A DNA stretch of 64,000 nt from Neobacillus mesonae (lineage in GTDB: Bacteria; Bacillota; Bacilli; Bacillales; Cytobacillaceae): contig NZ_JAMBNQ010000002.1 in assembly GCF_023715155.1 (NCBI RefSeq), forward strand, positions 124,001-188,000, read 5' to 3'. The translations under genes and the position numbers were made by a program. Below the pieces are notes generated by a model, which saw only the letters and a list, made by a program, of their open reading frames with translations, ran no database searches and was not told the DNA's origin. This document shows positions 56,851-64,000 of the stretch, piece after piece (positions within the stretch are counted from its first letter, which is position 1; each line of letters opens with the position of its first letter).

Positions 56851-57964
56851 CGGGGTCCAGCCCCCTTTTTCACTGCTTGCAGAGCTGACCCATCGGTGCC
56901 CTTTACATTGCCCATATTGTTCGAATCCTTTAAACCTGACCTCAAAGGCATTGGAACTTACAACAGAGGAATGGTGCCGTGTTCTCTCAGAGGCAGCTGA
57001 TCTAGGTGTCGTTGAGGTCCATTTTTCAGGCGGGGAGCCGCTTTTACGAGACGACTTGGAGGTTCTGATCCGCCATGCACATGAATTAGAAATGTACCCC
57101 AATCTCATTACAAGCGGCATTGGATTATCAGCAGAAAAGATTTCAAGGCTTAAGGAGGCTGGTCTGGCAAATGTGCAGGTAAGCTTTCAGGCGGGTGAAG
57201 CAACGCTTTCCAACCGCATTGGCGGATATAAAGCCTTTGAGAAAAAACGGGAAGCAGCCATGTCGGTAAAAAAGGCCGGACTGCATTTGTCCTTAAATGT
57301 GGTGCTGCACCGGATGAATCTTGATCATTTGGATGAAATCATTCAGCTTGCCGAGGAATTGGGGGCTGAACGGCTGGAGCTGGCGAATACCCAATATTAT
57401 AACTGGGCTTTACTTAACAGGGAGCGGCTTCTTCCAAGTATGGAACAGATTGAGCGGGCCAGGGAGATCTATGAAGCTGCAAAAGCAAGGCTTGGGAATA
57501 GAATGGAAATTATTTGGGTTATTCCTGATTATTATGCATCGTCACCCAAGCCATGTATGGGGGGCTGGGGGGCAATTGCACTTACGGCAGCACCTGATGG
57601 GTCTGTCCTTCCATGCCCGACGGCCGGGATGATGAAAGAATTATCGTTTGAAAATGTCCGTGAATCCTCTTTAAAACATATCTGGTATGAATCAAAATCC
57701 TTTAACCATTTTCGCGGGGATGCATGGATGCCTGAGCCATGCCAATCATGCAAATTCCGCCATGAGGACGGCGGCGGGTGCCGTTGTCAGGCTTATGCGT
57801 TGACTGGGGATGCACATGCAGCCGATCCAGTCTGCCAATTGGCGCCGGACCATCATTTGATAAAAATGGCCATTCGGGAGGCTGATGAGGGGAATACTGT
57901 AAAATCATCAGCCTTAATCTATCGAGGGCATCACGCCCGAAAAACGATTGCCCCAAGTAAATAA
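56822..57964 (+). CDS. pqqE: PqqA radical SAM cross-linking enzyme PqqE
   Basis: A 380-residue radical SAM-SPASM enzyme that forms the carbon-carbon bond between Glu and Tyr of PqqA. The radical SAM cluster is CPLHCPYC (Cys26, Cys30, Cys33), followed by FSGGEPLLRDDLE. The C-terminal SPASM domain has CMGGWGAIALTAAPDGSVLPC and CQSCKFRHEDGGGCRC for two auxiliary Fe-S clusters. ATG at 56822 lies inside pqqD, so coupling is likely. It closes the operon; a terminator follows. No separate peptidase gene (pqqF/G) is present. Confidence 0.96.
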   Translation: MQQKITKRHNGVQPPFSLLAELTHRCPLHCPYCSNPLNLTSKALELTTEEWCRVLSEAADLGVVEVHFSGGEPLLRDDLEVLIRHAHELEMYPNLITSGIGLSAEKISRLKEAGLANVQVSFQAGEATLSNRIGGYKAFEKKREAAMSVKKAGLHLSLNVVLHRMNLDHLDEIIQLAEELGAERLELANTQYYNWALLNRERLLPSMEQIERAREIYEAAKARLGNRMEIIWVIPDYYASSPKPCMGGWGAIALTAAPDGSVLPCPTAGMMKELSFENVRESSLKHIWYESKSFNHFRGDAWMPEPCQSCKFRHEDGGGCRCQAYALTGDAHAADPVCQLAPDHHLIKMAIREADEGNTVKSSALIYRGHHARKTIAPSK

Positions 57965-57981
57965 TCAGTATTTCATTTTTT

Positions 57982-58023
57982 AGTGCTATAGGGGACTTGT
58001 ACATACCCCTTGGCACTTTTTTG
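57982..58023 (+). terminator. Terminator of the pqq operon
   Basis: AGTGC...GGGG / CCCC...GCACT followed by TTTTTT. Confidence 0.8.
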
Positions 58024-58051
58024 ATGGATCATATTCCCCCGATTACAAAAC

Positions 58052-58429
58052 CTATATAACCCATCTAAATAGAATTGATGTGGCAAGGCTGATCCAAATC
58101 AGCATGATAATAATTGCACCCGCCCATTTTTTTTGCAGTTTTTTCGGCGTTTGGCTCGCTTGCACGCGGCATTCATTCAATACTTCCTTCGGTATTAAGC
58201 TAAAGGCTCCTAAAATTCCCAGGGGCAGAAGAATGGCTTCATCTAAATAACCTAATACCGGTATCACGTCTGGAATCAAATCAATCGGGCTTAATGCATA
58301 GGCAACAATCAATAAGGATAAAGCTTTTGCATACCACGGTGTGTTCGGATGACGGCAGGCCAAATACAGGATATAAATATTATTTTTTATATTTCGGATG
58401 AATTCTTTCCATTTAAGTTTCTTCACCAT
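58052..58429 (-). CDS. DUF1232 family membrane protein (YkvA-like)
   Basis: A 125-residue protein with DUF1232 block PWYAKALSLLIVAYALSPIDLIPDVIPVLGYLDE, typical of YkvA-like proteins, and a C-terminal membrane helix. Function unknown. The ATG at MVKKLKWKEF follows AAAGGAAG at 8 bases and is preferred over a 13-codon upstream start. It converges on the pqq operon, so it is probably a bystander. Confidence 0.8.
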   Translation of the reverse strand: MVKKLKWKEFIRNIKNNIYILYLACRHPNTPWYAKALSLLIVAYALSPIDLIPDVIPVLGYLDEAILLPLGILGAFSLIPKEVLNECRVQASQTPKKLQKKWAGAIIIMLIWISLATSILFRWVI

Positions 58430-58695
58430 ATTACTTACTTCCTTTTTAAACAAATCCTTATTTTCCATCAGGCAGTCTGCCCCCTGTTATCTTGCTTCAC
58501 CTGCCAGATTTTTAAACATCTTATGTGGCAGTATCCTATAGTGTGTTTTGATGTATAAAAAACACGATATTTTGGCACTCTTTTAGTTAGAATCTTATAA
58601 GCGCCTTGGTCCGCCCAGCGAACTGGACAAGTTTCAAAGCTGAAAATATATAAATACTGAAATGATAAAAAGTACATAAAGAAACTCATAAAAAA

Positions 58696-59949
58696 GTGGT
58701 GGTAAAAGTGAAGACATCAGATGGATCCATCCATCTTGAGGCGAAAAAGCTCATGCTGGTCAATGCAGTAAGAAGTATTGGACAAGGCATGCTGGTGGTA
58801 GATTTGACATTATATCTTCATTCGTTAGGGTGGAGCACGGCGGCGATTGGAAGTGTCATTGCAGCCGGCGGCCTGCTAAGTGTCGGACTTGCCCCTGTGA
58901 TCGGCATCTATAGCGACCTTTACGGCAGAAAACCGTTTATCTTTTTTTCAGAGTTACTAACCGCCGGATGTGCGTTAATAGGGGTATTATCGACGAACCC
59001 TATCTTGCTGTTCATAGCTATTACCCTTACCGGCTTTGGGAAAGCGGAGGCTGGGTCACCCAGTCCGTGCGCCCCGGCGGAGCAGGCTTGGCTCGCTCAT
59101 TTTATCCCGGCAGCTGAACGCGGAAAGGTATATAGTCTAAATAATGCTCTCAGCTTTTTCGGAATGGCGGCGGGTGCCATGCTGGCAGGGGCATTGACGT
59201 TATGGGAAAAGTATCTGCCGGCAGAATCCTACCGTCTTGTATTTTGTTTTATCAATGTCTTATCGCTTGTTACGGCGTCCATTATTTTAACCGTTCAGGA
59301 TGGGAAGGCGGACCGGAAGCAGGAATCTAAATCAGGAAAACAGGAGATGAAGATTTTACAGGAAGAAAACCGTTCTGTTTTAAAATTGGCTGCGATCAAC
59401 ATTTTGAATGGAATTGCTATTGGACTGACAGGACCGATGATGTCGTACTGGTTTGCGGCTAAATTTGGGGCCAGTACAACACAAATTGGCAGCACGCTGG
59501 CGATTACCTTTTTTGTGACGGGCATGACCTCTATTTTACAAGCAAGATTATCTGAAAAACATGGTACTATCCAATCGATTGTGTTGGTTCGTTTCGCAGC
59601 AAGCCTGCTTCTGATTTTGATGCCTATTCTTTCATCTTATGCACTTGTTTCAGCCGTGTATATCATACGAACGGCTTTAAACCGGGGAACACAAGGGGCA
59701 CAGCAGGCGCTGAGTGTAAGCTTGACCCGGGACATGCGCCGCGGCTTTGCATCAAGCATTAACCTCTTTTCAATGAGATTGCCAATGTCAATCGGACCGT
59801 ATTTATCAGGTTATCTATTTGGATTAGGCTCACTCTCTCTGCCTTTCTATATTGCGTCTGCTTTACAAATGAGTTTTGCCTGTTTATATGGCAGAATCTT
59901 TAGCGGCTATGAAATTCGCATGAAATCGCCGGTATCGTCCGGACGATAA
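58696..59949 (+). CDS. MFS transporter, possible PQQ or substrate carrier
   Basis: A 417-residue major facilitator protein with 12 membrane helices. Motif A GIYSDLYGRKP lies after helix 2, and a basic loop of about 25 residues (DGKADRKQESKSGKQEMK) joins the halves. No substrate can be read from the sequence. Its place beside the pqq operon fits a PQQ exporter or a transporter for the dehydrogenase substrate, by inference only. Starts at GTG 58696 or 58708; AAAGTGGTGG is the nearest ribosome site. It precedes ywlB but ends in a hairpin. Confidence 0.8.
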   Translation: MVVKVKTSDGSIHLEAKKLMLVNAVRSIGQGMLVVDLTLYLHSLGWSTAAIGSVIAAGGLLSVGLAPVIGIYSDLYGRKPFIFFSELLTAGCALIGVLSTNPILLFIAITLTGFGKAEAGSPSPCAPAEQAWLAHFIPAAERGKVYSLNNALSFFGMAAGAMLAGALTLWEKYLPAESYRLVFCFINVLSLVTASIILTVQDGKADRKQESKSGKQEMKILQEENRSVLKLAAINILNGIAIGLTGPMMSYWFAAKFGASTTQIGSTLAITFFVTGMTSILQARLSEKHGTIQSIVLVRFAASLLLILMPILSSYALVSAVYIIRTALNRGTQGAQQALSVSLTRDMRRGFASSINLFSMRLPMSIGPYLSGYLFGLGSLSLPFYIASALQMSFACLYGRIFSGYEIRMKSPVSSGR

Positions 59950-59956
59950 ATGAATA

Positions 59957-59996
59957 AAAGAAGGTCTATTCCACGGATTGAATAAACCTTCTCTTA
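59957..59996 (+). terminator. Probable terminator of the MFS gene
   Basis: AGAAGGT.TATTC / GAATA.ACCTTCT with a 7-base loop, followed by CTTATTC, a weak T run. Confidence 0.55.
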
Positions 59997-60100
59997 TTCG
60001 TTGATATTGCCGCTAACAAAAAATTACTAGATTCCCTGTTCTATTTCTTCTATTTTTTCCATATTCATAGAATAGAATTTAAAAAATGAGGTGGAAAAGG

Positions 60101-60547
60101 ATGCAGGGATTGATCCGGAAGGCTGATATCAACGATTTGGAGCCATTAAAGGATTTTCTAGTGAAGGCGGACCTTGGGACAGATGGGCTGACAGATGAAA
60201 CGGTTAGTTCCTTTTTAATATTGGAGAATGAAAACTCCGAGATTAAGGGCACACTTGGTATGGAAGTATTTCAAAAGGATGGGTTGCTGCGTTCACTGGT
60301 CCTGTCTCCTGGACAAGCTGAACAGGAAATCTTCGTTCTGTTCGATCAAATGGTGAAGTTTGCGAAGGGACAAGGAATGGATCGTTTATTTTTAGCGACA
60401 AATAAAGCAGTGACGGTGCCATTTTTTGAATTAATGGGCTTCAAGAAAATGGAACCAAGTGAATTACCAGATGAATTTTACGATTCAGAACATATTCAGC
60501 ATATCCTAAATGTGGATAACTCTCTATTTTTAGTGATTTCCTTATAA
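60101..60547 (+). CDS. GNAT acetyltransferase-like protein (YwlB-like)
   Basis: A 148-residue protein of the GNAT fold (MQGLIRKADINDLEPLKDFLVKA..., TVPFFELMGFKKMEPSELP). The acetyl-CoA loop is not well conserved, so activity is uncertain. In B. subtilis ywlB lies between spoIIR and ywlC; the same place is kept here except that the island separates it from spoIIR. The ATG follows GAGGTGGAAAAGG. Confidence 0.8.
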   Translation: MQGLIRKADINDLEPLKDFLVKADLGTDGLTDETVSSFLILENENSEIKGTLGMEVFQKDGLLRSLVLSPGQAEQEIFVLFDQMVKFAKGQGMDRLFLATNKAVTVPFFELMGFKKMEPSELPDEFYDSEHIQHILNVDNSLFLVISL

Positions 60548-60734
60548 TATTGTGGATATATCGCCAAAGTTATCCACTTTTTTAAGGAACTTATGCACAA
60601 TTTGTGGATAAGACTTGTATTTATAACCTCCTTCTTTTATACTTTCAGACGTATTAAGTGAAAAATATGTGTAAAAGCGCCTGATTTCGCCAAAATTCGA
60701 TAAAGACTTTGCAAAGTATAAAGGTGGATAACTT

Positions 60735-61784
60735 ATGAATACAAATGTTTGGAAAGTGGATAAATATGTGGATAAATTAGAAAGTAATCCACATATTGTG
60801 GATGCAGCTCATTTTTTACGGGATAACGAAGTGATTGCTCTGCCAACCGAGACCGTTTATGGACTTGGCGGCAATGCTGAAAGTGATGAGGCGGTCACGA
60901 AAATTTTTGAGGCAAAAGGCCGTCCAGTGGATAATCCGTTAATTATTCACATCGCGGACATTGCTCAGCTTGAACAATTCACAGCAGAAATACCGGCAAA
61001 GGCTGAGGTCTTAATGGACCAGTTCTGGCCGGGCCCGTTGACCATTATTTTTAAAAAGAAACAGGGCGCCTTGTCTGAAAAAGCAACGGCGGGTTTGGAT
61101 ACAGTCGGGGTTCGAATGCCGGACCATCCTGTGGCATTGGCATTGTTCAGACAATGCGGACTCCCGATTGCCGCACCAAGTGCCAACAGCTCAGGCAAAC
61201 CAAGTCCAACCACAGCGCAGCATGTCATGGATGACTTGAATGGAAAGATCGCCGGTGTACTGGATGCGGGACCAACTGGAGTTGGCGTGGAGTCCACTGT
61301 GGTTGACTGCACAGAGGAAATCCCTGTGATCTTGAGACCGGGCGGCATTACAAAAGAACAGCTTGAAGCAGCTGTTGGACAAGTCCGGATCGATCCTGCT
61401 TTAACAAATACTGAAGGAACGGCCCGTCCAAAAGCGCCGGGAATGAAATACCGCCACTATGCCCCCAATGCACCATTGTATTTGGTATCAGGCACCAGAG
61501 TCTTTTTGCAGCAATTAGTAGAGGAAAAAAAGCAGGAAGGACTGCGGGTTGGGGTGCTGACAACTGAAGAGCATACGGGTGAGTTTGATGCGGATGTTGT
61601 GTTTGCATGCGGCAGGCGCGCTGAATTGGAGACAGTGGCCGCCATGCTCTATGATACACTGCGCAAATTTAATCAAAGTGAAGTGGATGTTATTTTCAGT
61701 GAAATGTTCCCAACCACAGGTGTCGGCTTGGCTATCATGAACCGTCTGCAAAAGGCAGCAGGAAATAAAATGATTTCCGAATAA
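60735..61784 (+). CDS. ywlC: Threonylcarbamoyl-AMP synthase (Sua5/YwlC type)
   Basis: A 349-residue enzyme that makes threonylcarbamoyl-AMP from threonine, bicarbonate and ATP for the t6A tRNA modification. The N-terminal YrdC domain (GLGGNAESDEAVTKIFEAKGRP, WPGPLTIIFKKK, RMPDHPVALALFR, SANSSGKPSPT) is joined by a linker to a Sua5 C-terminal domain (from about residue 245). ATG follows AAAGGTGG. Length matches the two-domain Sua5 class. Confidence 0.95.
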   Translation: MNTNVWKVDKYVDKLESNPHIVDAAHFLRDNEVIALPTETVYGLGGNAESDEAVTKIFEAKGRPVDNPLIIHIADIAQLEQFTAEIPAKAEVLMDQFWPGPLTIIFKKKQGALSEKATAGLDTVGVRMPDHPVALALFRQCGLPIAAPSANSSGKPSPTTAQHVMDDLNGKIAGVLDAGPTGVGVESTVVDCTEEIPVILRPGGITKEQLEAAVGQVRIDPALTNTEGTARPKAPGMKYRHYAPNAPLYLVSGTRVFLQQLVEEKKQEGLRVGVLTTEEHTGEFDADVVFACGRRAELETVAAMLYDTLRKFNQSEVDVIFSEMFPTTGVGLAIMNRLQKAAGNKMISE

Positions 61785-61790
61785 CTTAGA

Positions 61791-61833
61791 AGCATCAGTA
61801 TTCCTTTTTAGCATGGGAACTGGTGCTTTTTTT
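61791..61833 (+). terminator. Terminator of ywlC
   Basis: AGCATCAGT...TTCC pairs with GGAACTGGTGCT, followed by TTTTTTT. Confidence 0.75.
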
Positions 61834-61925
61834 ACAGGCAAAAGCACTCATTTCTCAATATGAATTCTAAAACCCTTTGGACGTGCATAAGTTGAAATAG
61901 TTAGTCCAAGGGGGGCGTAAGCGTA

Positions 61926-62483
61926 ATGACAGATATCGTCGGTGAAATTATTACATTAGTGATCATGGCAGCAGCACTTGGCATGGATGCCTTCTCAGTT
62001 GGACTGGGGATGGGTATGTATAAACTGCGCCTAAGGAAAATTTTTGAAATCGGCCTTACAATTGGCTTATTCCATGTCATCATGCCGTTAGCCGGTATTC
62101 TTGCCGGAAAACTTTTATCAGATAAATTTGGTGATCTCGCATCCTGGGTTGGAGGATTGTTATTAATTGTATTAGGAATGCAAATGATTTGGTCAAGCTT
62201 AAAAAAAGAAGCCGAAAGCGTCATTACCCCAATCGGCTTTGGCTTATTGGCATTTGCCCTAAGTGTGAGTCTGGACAGCTTCTCTGTCGGGCTGACATTG
62301 GGGATTTACGGAGCTAAGACGGCATTTGTCCTCTTGTGCTTTGGTATTGTGGCGACGGTTCAGACATGGGCCGGTTTGCTATTAGGAAGAAAAGTAAGAG
62401 GCTGGCTCGGGGCATACAGTGAAGCACTTGGCGGAGCCATTCTTCTGGCATTTGGAATCAAGATGCTAAGCACGTTCTTTTAG
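61926..62483 (+). CDS. mntP: Manganese efflux pump MntP
   Basis: A 185-residue membrane protein with six helices and two matching halves, each with a conserved Asp motif ([13 protein letters not shown] and [12 protein letters not shown]). It exports Mn2+ in bacteria. In B. subtilis ywlD lies at the same place. I see no obvious yybP-ykoY riboswitch in the short upstream gap. ATG follows AAGGGGGG at 14 bases. Confidence 0.93.
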   Translation: MTDIVGEIITLVIMAAALGMDAFSVGLGMGMYKLRLRKIFEIGLTIGLFHVIMPLAGILAGKLLSDKFGDLASWVGGLLLIVLGMQMIWSSLKKEAESVITPIGFGLLAFALSVSLDSFSVGLTLGIYGAKTAFVLLCFGIVATVQTWAGLLLGRKVRGWLGAYSEALGGAILLAFGIKMLSTFF

Positions 62484-62545
62484 GTCTAATGGAAGTTTTT
62501 TATCAAACAGCCTATAATAATAATGAGGGAAAGGGGGGAAAATCA

Positions 62546-62986
62546 TTGAAGCACATTTTGTTTGTCTGTACCGGCAATACGTGCAGAAGTCCAATGGCGG
62601 CTGCCATTTTAAAAAGCAAAGAAGTGGATGGCATTGAAGTAAAGTCGGCAGGGATCTTTGCGGCAAGCGGCAGTGATGCATCGCCGCATGCCAAGCACGT
62701 GTTGGAGAACAATCAAATCTCCTACAGCCATCAATCACAGCCGCTAACCGATAGGGAAGTGGAATGGGCGGATTTCATTTTAACCATGACGGGTTCCCAT
62801 AAAGCGGCTATCCAGCAGCAATATCCAAAGGCGTCTGAAAAAGTGTTCACCTTAAAGGAATTTAGCGGGGAATCTGCGGATCTTGATGTCATTGACCCCT
62901 ATGGCGGCAGCCTGAAGGATTATGAGGACACCTTCCAGGAACTCAAAAAACTGATTGACGAAGTCATTCGTAAAATTAATTCCTAA
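62546..62986 (+). CDS. ywlE: Low-molecular-weight protein arginine/tyrosine phosphatase (YwlE)
   Basis: A 146-residue phosphatase with the P-loop CTGNTCRS (Cys8, Arg14) and the general-acid block DPYGGS. B. subtilis YwlE removes phosphate from arginine placed by McsB. TTG start after AAGGGGGG; a longer frame has no family-like N-terminus. It overlaps none of its neighbours and follows mntP by 62 bases. Confidence 0.93.
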   Translation: MKHILFVCTGNTCRSPMAAAILKSKEVDGIEVKSAGIFAASGSDASPHAKHVLENNQISYSHQSQPLTDREVEWADFILTMTGSHKAAIQQQYPKASEKVFTLKEFSGESADLDVIDPYGGSLKDYEDTFQELKKLIDEVIRKINS

Positions 62987-62991
62987 CAGAC

Positions 62992-63030
62992 TCTCTATAA
63001 AAAATAGAGGGTTTTTATTTTTTTTAAGGA
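62992..63030 (+). terminator. Terminator of ywlE
   Basis: CTCTAT / ATAGAG over an A-rich loop, followed by a long T run. Confidence 0.7.
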
Positions 63031-63101
63031 TATCCAATACTTTATATTTTTTAAACTGTGTGTCAAAATGAAGACAGATTTAATTTTAGGAGGAATTTGA
63101 A

Positions 63102-63548
63102 ATGAGAGTAGCTATCGCATCTGATCACGGCGGTATTCATATTCGCCAGGAGATTGCCAATTTACTTGATGAACTAAAGATTGAATACGTAGATTTTGGC
63201 TGTGACTGTGAGACATCTGTTGATTATCCGGACTATGCTCTTCCGGTGGCAGAAAAAGTAGCCAGCGGTGAATTTGACCGCGGTATTTTAATTTGTGGGA
63301 CAGGCATCGGTATGAGCATCGCTGCCAACAAAGTAAAAGGAATCCGTTGTGCCCTTTGCCATGACACATTCAGTGCCAAAGCCACACGTAATCATAATGA
63401 CAGCAACATGCTTGCCATGGGTGAGCGTGTTATCGGCCCTGGCCTTGCAAGAGAAATTGCCCAAATCTGGCTGACTGGCGAATATGAAGGCGGACGCCAT
63501 GCCAACCGTATTGGAAAAATTACGGAGTATGAAGAAAAACATATGTAA
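63102..63548 (+). CDS. rpiB: Ribose 5-phosphate isomerase B
   Basis: A 148-residue LacA/RpiB-type isomerase of ribose and ribulose 5-phosphate. The N-terminal IASDHGG, catalytic CGTGIGMSIAANKVKGIR (Cys nucleophile, near residue 66) and the final GKITEYE are all in place. ATG follows AGGAGG at 8 bases. It follows ywlE as in B. subtilis. The gene is complete before the repeat at the window edge. Confidence 0.96.
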   Translation: MRVAIASDHGGIHIRQEIANLLDELKIEYVDFGCDCETSVDYPDYALPVAEKVASGEFDRGILICGTGIGMSIAANKVKGIRCALCHDTFSAKATRNHNDSNMLAMGERVIGPGLAREIAQIWLTGEYEGGRHANRIGKITEYEEKHM

Positions 63549-63612
63549 AACGCCTTGTCAGCAATGACTAGGTTATAGATTGATCATGAGGGAAGAGGTC
63601 CACTTTGGCTAA

Positions 63613-64000
63613 TGCAGATGGTCTGGATTGCCCGAAAAGCGGGGAAAATCCCTTTGCTGGTCCATGCAGATGAGCTGGATTACCCGAAAGGCGGGGAAAA
63701 TCCCTTTGCTGGTCCATGCAGATGAGCTGGATTACCCGAAAAGCGGGAAAAATCGTTTTGGCGGTCCATGCAGGCGAGCTGGATTACCCGAAAAGCAGGG
63801 AAAATCGTTTTGGCGGTCCATGCAGGCGAGCGGATTGCCCGAAAGGCGGGGAAAATCCCTTTGGCGGTCCATGCAGGCAGCTGGATTGCCCGAAAAGTGT
63901 GAAAAATCGTTTTGCCGGTCCATGCAGGTGAGTTGGATTACCCGAAAGGCGTGAAAAATCGTTTTGGCGGTCCATGCAGGCGAGCTGGATTACCCGAAAA
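63613..64000. repeat. 52-bp tandem repeat array running off the window
   Basis: Units start TGCAGATGAGCTGGATTACCCG at 63613, 63665 and every 52 bases to the window end (at least 7.4 units). Each carries GGATT-A-CCCG-AAAAG-CGGG-GAA-AATCC, which can form a bulged stem. The sequence is unrelated to the 3.4 kb array although the period is the same. Frames through it are repeat translations. Full length cannot be seen. Confidence 0.93.

Noticed and set aside
48500..60000. Mobile element bringing in the PQQ island
   Set aside because: No integrase, transposase, tRNA target or flanking direct repeats could be found by eye.
61840..61925. yybP-ykoY manganese riboswitch before mntP
   Set aside because: The gap after the ywlC terminator is too short and shows none of the expected conserved loops.
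63628..63975. Frames on both strands in the right-edge array
   Set aside because: Repetitive translations (GGPCRR..., HGPPKRF...) of the 52-bp unit.

Overview
The window is a contiguous chromosomal stretch from an endospore-forming Bacillaceae bacterium. Sporulation genes (gerQ, rsfA, sspH, spo0F, spoIIR, a YhcN/YlaJ-type lipoprotein) are present, and the gene order closely follows the Bacillus subtilis ywdK - hemQ - pta - lipL - rsfA - ywfO - ywgA - ywhBCD - pbpG - speEB - ywiB ... rpoE - pyrG - ywjG - spo0F - fbaA - tal - murAB - glpX - rho - rpmE - tdk - prfA - prmC - spoIIR - ywlBC - mntP - ywlE - rpiB region. Species cannot be named from the sequence alone. No rRNA, tRNA, CRISPR array, transposase or prophage was seen.

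Layout. 0-17 kb: germination/coat protein GerQ, coproheme decarboxylase HemQ, phosphotransacetylase with a CcpA-type site, LipL, RsfA, an HD hydrolase, a site-2-type protease, a class A penicillin-binding protein, SpeE/SpeB polyamine genes, SspH. 17-30 kb: cardiolipin synthase, then a fatty/branched acyl-CoA module (fadF, thiolase, 3-hydroxyacyl-CoA dehydrogenase, two acyl-CoA dehydrogenases, a TetR regulator and fused isobutyryl-CoA mutase icmF). FadR-like 18-bp operators overlap the fadF promoters and precede the thiolase gene. 30-46 kb: core housekeeping (rpoE, pyrG with a G-start attenuator, spo0F with a sigma-H promoter, glycolysis/pentose phosphate, murAB, rho, rpmE, tdk, prfA, prmC), with one accessory C1q-like protein gene between rpoE and pyrG. 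46-60 kb: an accessory island between spoIIR and ywlB. 60-64 kb: ywlB, ywlC, mntP, ywlE, rpiB.

The island (about 48.6-60.0 kb) is the most interesting protein-coding part. It carries a complete PQQ biosynthesis set, pqqA (a 23-residue peptide gene), an 83-residue two-TM protein, pqqB, pqqC, pqqD and pqqE. Next to it are two paralogous lipoprotein quinohaemoprotein dehydrogenases (PQQ propeller plus C-terminal cytochrome c), two paralogous small secreted proteins and an MFS transporter. Both dehydrogenases have the W-D-Y-D arrangement associated with lanthanide-dependent enzymes and lack the usual vicinal cysteine pair. pqqB has no canonical start codon upstream of its conserved N-terminus; an ATT with a ribosome binding site is the best candidate.

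The second striking theme is non-coding. Many intergenic gaps hold tandem arrays whose sequences differ from locus to locus but whose periods are almost always 52 bp (22 units without an indel at 3.45-4.6 kb; another at 63.6 kb running off the window; degenerate ones at 15.1 and 43.6 kb) or 21 bp (16.4, 20.9, 23.7, 25.1 and 34.2 kb). Both are near-integral multiples of the DNA helical repeat (5 x 10.4 and 2 x 10.5), so the repeated motif always faces the same side of the helix.
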